DNA of 7,244 nt from Abditibacteriales bacterium (GTDB taxonomy: Bacteria; Armatimonadota; Abditibacteriia; Abditibacteriales; JANWYM01). The stretch is taken from positions 1 through 7,244 of the forward strand of contig JANWYM010000208.1 of the NCBI GenBank assembly GCA_025055355.1, given 5' to 3'. The notes below the pieces were generated by a model. The model was given only the letters and a program-made list of their open reading frames with translations, was not told where the DNA came from and did no database searches. The position numbers were made by a program, and so were the translations under genes. Below, in pieces: positions 5,606-7,244 of the stretch (position 1 is the first letter of the stretch; each line of letters begins with the position of its first letter).

Positions 5606-6454
5606 CTACGGCTTCTCGATGGGCGCACCGACGAGGTTACCCCATTCCGTCCAACTCCCGTCGTAGTTGCGCACCTTCGGATAGCCCAAGAGATATTTTA
5701 GCACGAACCAGGTGTGCGACGAGCGCTCTCCAATGCGGCAGTAGGCGATGACTTCACTGCCCGGCGTCACACCCCTGCCTTCATAAAGGGCTTTGAGTTC
5801 GTCCGCCGACTTGAAAGTATTGTCCTCGCGCATCGCCATACCCCACGGGATGTTGATGGCTCCGGGGATATGTCCGCCCCGCTGCGCCGTTTCCTGCAAG
5901 CCGGGTGGGGCGAGGATTTCGCCTGTGAACTCCTGCGGCGAGCGCACGTCCACGAGGGGAACGTTCTTTTCGACAATGGCTTTGAAGATATGCTCCTTCG
6001 TCGCCCGCACGTTGTCATCGGGGAACGCGGCTCGGTAATGCGTCTGGGGATAGGTCGGCACCTCCTTGACCAACTCGCGCCCCTCGGCAATCCACTTCTG
6101 TCGCCCGCCGTTCATGATTTTGAGTTTGTCGTCGGGGTGTCCCCAATAGACCATCTGCCAGAAGGCGTAAGTAGCAAACCAGTTGTTGTTGTCCCCGTAG
6201 AGGACGACGGTCGTGTCGTTCGCAATGCCTGACTCACTCATCAGTTTCTCAAACTGCTCTTTGGTGAGGATGTCACGGCGCACCTGGTCGCACAACTGAG
6301 TGGTCCAGTTCCAACCGATGGCACCTTTGATGTGCCCCTGGTCGTAGGCGGAGGTGTCCACGTCTACCTCCACCAGCCGGATCGTCGGGTCGTCTGTATG
6401 TTGCGCGACCCATTCTGTGCTCACCAACACTTCTGGACGAGCATAATCAGCCAT
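5606..6454 (-). CDS. Two-domain thiosulfate sulfurtransferase (rhodanese, CysA2 type)
   Basis: This 282-residue enzyme moves the sulfane sulfur of thiosulfate or a similar donor to a thiol or cyanide through a cysteine persulfide. The N-terminal rhodanese domain (about 1-135) is inactive: its loop reads GDNNNW instead of carrying a cysteine. The C-terminal domain has the catalytic loop CRIGERSS with C239. Motifs DVDTSAYDQGHIKGAI, VRSPQEF, GHIPGAI and YDGSWTEW are typical of this branch, and I recall close resemblance to mycobacterial CysA2 (277 residues). ATG 6454 is preferred over an upstream in-frame ATG because AAGGAGGG lies seven bases before it. It is the likely persulfide source for TusA downstream, and it could supply the sulfur step that MoeZ fusion enzymes carry in one chain. 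Confidence 0.93.
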   Translation of the reverse strand: MADYARPEVLVSTEWVAQHTDDPTIRLVEVDVDTSAYDQGHIKGAIGWNWTTQLCDQVRRDILTKEQFEKLMSESGIANDTTVVLYGDNNNWFATYAFWQMVYWGHPDDKLKIMNGGRQKWIAEGRELVKEVPTYPQTHYRAAFPDDNVRATKEHIFKAIVEKNVPLVDVRSPQEFTGEILAPPGLQETAQRGGHIPGAINIPWGMAMREDNTFKSADELKALYEGRGVTPGSEVIAYCRIGERSSHTWFVLKYLLGYPKVRNYDGSWTEWGNLVGAPIEKP

Positions 6455-6461
6455 GTGGTGT

Positions 6462-6469
6462 CCCTCCTT
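6462..6469 (-). promoter_or_regulatory. Strong ribosome-binding site fixing the rhodanese start
   Basis: On the - strand AAGGAGGG lies seven bases before ATG 6454. The longer in-frame start at 6556 has no such site and would add 34 residues encoded by repeat-like DNA. Confidence 0.7.
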
Positions 6470-6474
6470 TTCAC

Positions 6475-6561
6475 GGTCAGTGGTCAATGGCTGTTCACAG
6501 ATGAGACGGATGATGCGACAACGGAAGCCCAGCGTTGGAGATGTCATCCGCGCCATCCGCG
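6475..6561. repeat. Patchwork of short tandem repeats between the TusB-like and rhodanese genes
   Basis: Three small repeats lie in this 121-base gap. A 7-base pair occurs at 6475-6488 (GGTCAGT, GGTCAAT), a degenerate 9-base pair at 6499-6516, and CATCCGCG twice with period 9 at 6545-6552 and 6554-6561. Each is minor on its own; together they fit the repeat-filled style of the neighbouring gaps. Confidence 0.4.
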
Positions 6562-6575
6562 AACCGCCGCTGCAG

Positions 6576-6830
6576 TTACCAAACCGTTACTTTATCATAC
6601 TCAAACGTCATCTGCACGATTTTGTCGTAGTCCACCAGCGGTAGGTCGGTGGAGATGCCGCGCGCCTGCACGTCGGCGGCGCTGGCATAAGTCGGCACCC
6701 CCCACGACGGCGGCGAGAGCACCGCATCGTGTAGCAGAATCACGGCGACTTCATGCTCGTCTTTCTGCGCGGCGATGACCCGCGCCGCCGTATCGTCGTT
6801 GAGGGTGCGGATGAGATGCAGCAACTTCAT
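6576..6830 (-). CDS. DsrH/TusB-like sulfur-relay protein
   Basis: This 84-residue soluble protein fits the DsrH/TusB family, whose members form part of the DsrEFH or TusBCD complex that passes sulfur between TusA and DsrC/TusE. Supporting features are the opening strand MKLLHLIRT, EVAVILLHDAVLS (the family's LLLxDGV strand), ARGISTDLPLVDY, and the closing tryptophan in VTVW. E. coli TusB similarly ends in a segment with IDYxxFVxLTVK and a final W. Like TusB it has no cysteine, so it would be a structural partner, not a sulfur carrier. ATG 6830 has no convincing ribosome-binding site because a tandem repeat fills the region before it; longer in-frame starts only translate the repeat. No DsrE or DsrF partner is visible, which is odd for this family. 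It sits between cysM and the rhodanese gene on the same strand. Confidence 0.75.
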   Translation of the reverse strand: MKLLHLIRTLNDDTAARVIAAQKDEHEVAVILLHDAVLSPPSWGVPTYASAADVQARGISTDLPLVDYDKIVQMTFEYDKVTVW

Positions 6831-6833
6831 GAT

Positions 6834-6881
6834 ATTTGGGTATCTGGGTATTCGAGTATTCGGGTGTTTAGGTGTTTCCGT
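6834..6881. repeat. Six-unit degenerate 8-bp tandem repeat, consensus ATTCGGGT
   Basis: Six consecutive 8-base units start at 6834, 6842, 6850, 6858, 6866 and 6874. The best copy (6858-6865) is ATTCGGGT; the first four keep AT at the start and GT at the end, and the last two drift. The array ends three bases from the ATG of the TusB-like gene and displaces any normal ribosome-binding site. Confidence 0.75.
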
Positions 6882-6913
6882 TGTGACGCGAATACTGGAA
6901 TCCTCGGATGCCT

Positions 6914-7244
6914 TTATCGGGGTATCGTGCTTAGATACCGGTCTCCGCCATCCGGGAAGATCGTGACCACCACGCCCTCGGTCAACCGCTCGGCAACCCT
7001 CAGCGCCGCCCACATCGCCGCGCCGGCGGAGTGACCAACGAGCATTCCTTCCTCCCGCGCTAAACGCTCTGACATCTCGTAAGCGTCCTCCGTTGCCACG
7101 TTGATTTTCTCGTCGTGCAGCCTCTCATCGTAAATGCCCGGTTTGATGGCAGTCGGCATGTATTTGAGACCTTCCAAACCGTGTAGGGGGGCATCTGGCT
7201 CAACCGCGATGACCTTGACGTTCGGGTTGTATGCCTTCAGCCTT
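6914..7244 (-). CDS. cysM: PLP-dependent cysteine synthase, CysM-type (3' part of the gene)
   Basis: The frame enters from the right edge and gives the last 109 residues of an O-acetylserine sulfhydrylase fold enzyme; the 5' part, with the PLP lysine, is outside the window. The family block VIAVEPDAPLHGLEGLKYM is followed by PGIYDERLHDEK, then EGMLVGHSAGAA (family GxSxGA segment), and finally FPDGGDRYLST close to the end. The PDGG in place of PDSG, and the HGLEGLK block, point to the CysM-type branch rather than CysK. Some CysM enzymes take sulfur from a thiocarboxylated carrier (CysO) activated by a MoeZ-type enzyme, while others use sulfide or thiosulfate. Its neighbourhood with a rhodanese, TusA and ThiF-type gene makes the carrier route plausible. 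It is followed by an 83-base gap before the TusB-like gene. Confidence 0.9.
   Translation of the reverse strand, partial: RLKAYNPNVKVIAVEPDAPLHGLEGLKYMPTAIKPGIYDERLHDEKINVATEDAYEMSERLAREEGMLVGHSAGAAMWAALRVAERLTEGVVVTIFPDGGDRYLSTIPR

Noticed and set aside
5714..6232. A 172-codon open frame on the + strand
   Set aside because: It is antisense to the rhodanese gene, which is clearly coding on the - strand with an intact active site.
6834..6881. The 8-base repeat array as a possible CRISPR array
   Set aside because: The units are only 8 bases, directly adjacent and degenerate, with no spacers and no cas genes nearby.
6831..7013. An N-terminal extension of the TusB-like frame to 145 residues
   Set aside because: The extension overlaps the end of cysM in another frame and translates the 8-base repeat; family length and the MKLLHLIR opening support the start at 6830.

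Overview
The window is moderately GC-rich, gene-dense bacterial chromosome. It has short leaders, good Shine-Dalgarno sites in front of several genes, GTG and TTG starts, and small degenerate repeats packed into the gaps. No rRNA, tRNA or taxonomic marker gene is present. The gene set (creatininase family, zinc-ribbon M48 protease, CysM/TusA/rhodanese/ThiF-type sulfur transfer) and the repeat style remind me of uncultured or thermophilic lineages such as Armatimonadota, but this placement is a weak inference. I see no phage, transposase, CRISPR array or toxin-antitoxin gene.

The left half (27-3409) reads on the + strand. It holds a small potassium-channel-like membrane protein that may begin upstream of the window. 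A creatininase-family amidohydrolase follows with all expected metal ligands. Next comes a 349-base gap with a three-unit palindromic repeat and then a clear extended -10 promoter. The promoter leads into a two-gene unit: a membrane M48 metalloprotease and a membrane-anchored protein of unknown function. Both end in a tandem pair of zinc ribbons.

The right half (3458-7244) reads on the - strand and is a sulfur-mobilisation cluster. In transcription order it contains the 3' part of a CysM-type cysteine synthase, a DsrH/TusB-like protein, a two-domain thiosulfate sulfurtransferase of the CysA2 type, a small DUF4242-like protein, TusA, a Nudix hydrolase, and a ThiF/MoeB-type E1-like adenylyltransferase. 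A reasonable model is that the rhodanese loads persulfide sulfur, TusA (and possibly the TusB-like protein) relays it, and the adenylyltransferase activates a ubiquitin-like sulfur carrier that CysM or another enzyme uses. No carrier protein (ThiS/MoaD/CysO) is visible; it may lie just past the right edge or elsewhere.

The two halves converge at about 3410-3457. Most intergenic gaps hold short degenerate tandem repeats with a period of 7-10 bases, each with a different unit. A compact four-armed palindrome has been absorbed into the 3' end of the Nudix gene. These repeats, the orphan TusB-like gene, the DUF4242-like gene and the paired zinc-ribbon proteins are the least ordinary parts. Nothing here demonstrates a wholly new system.
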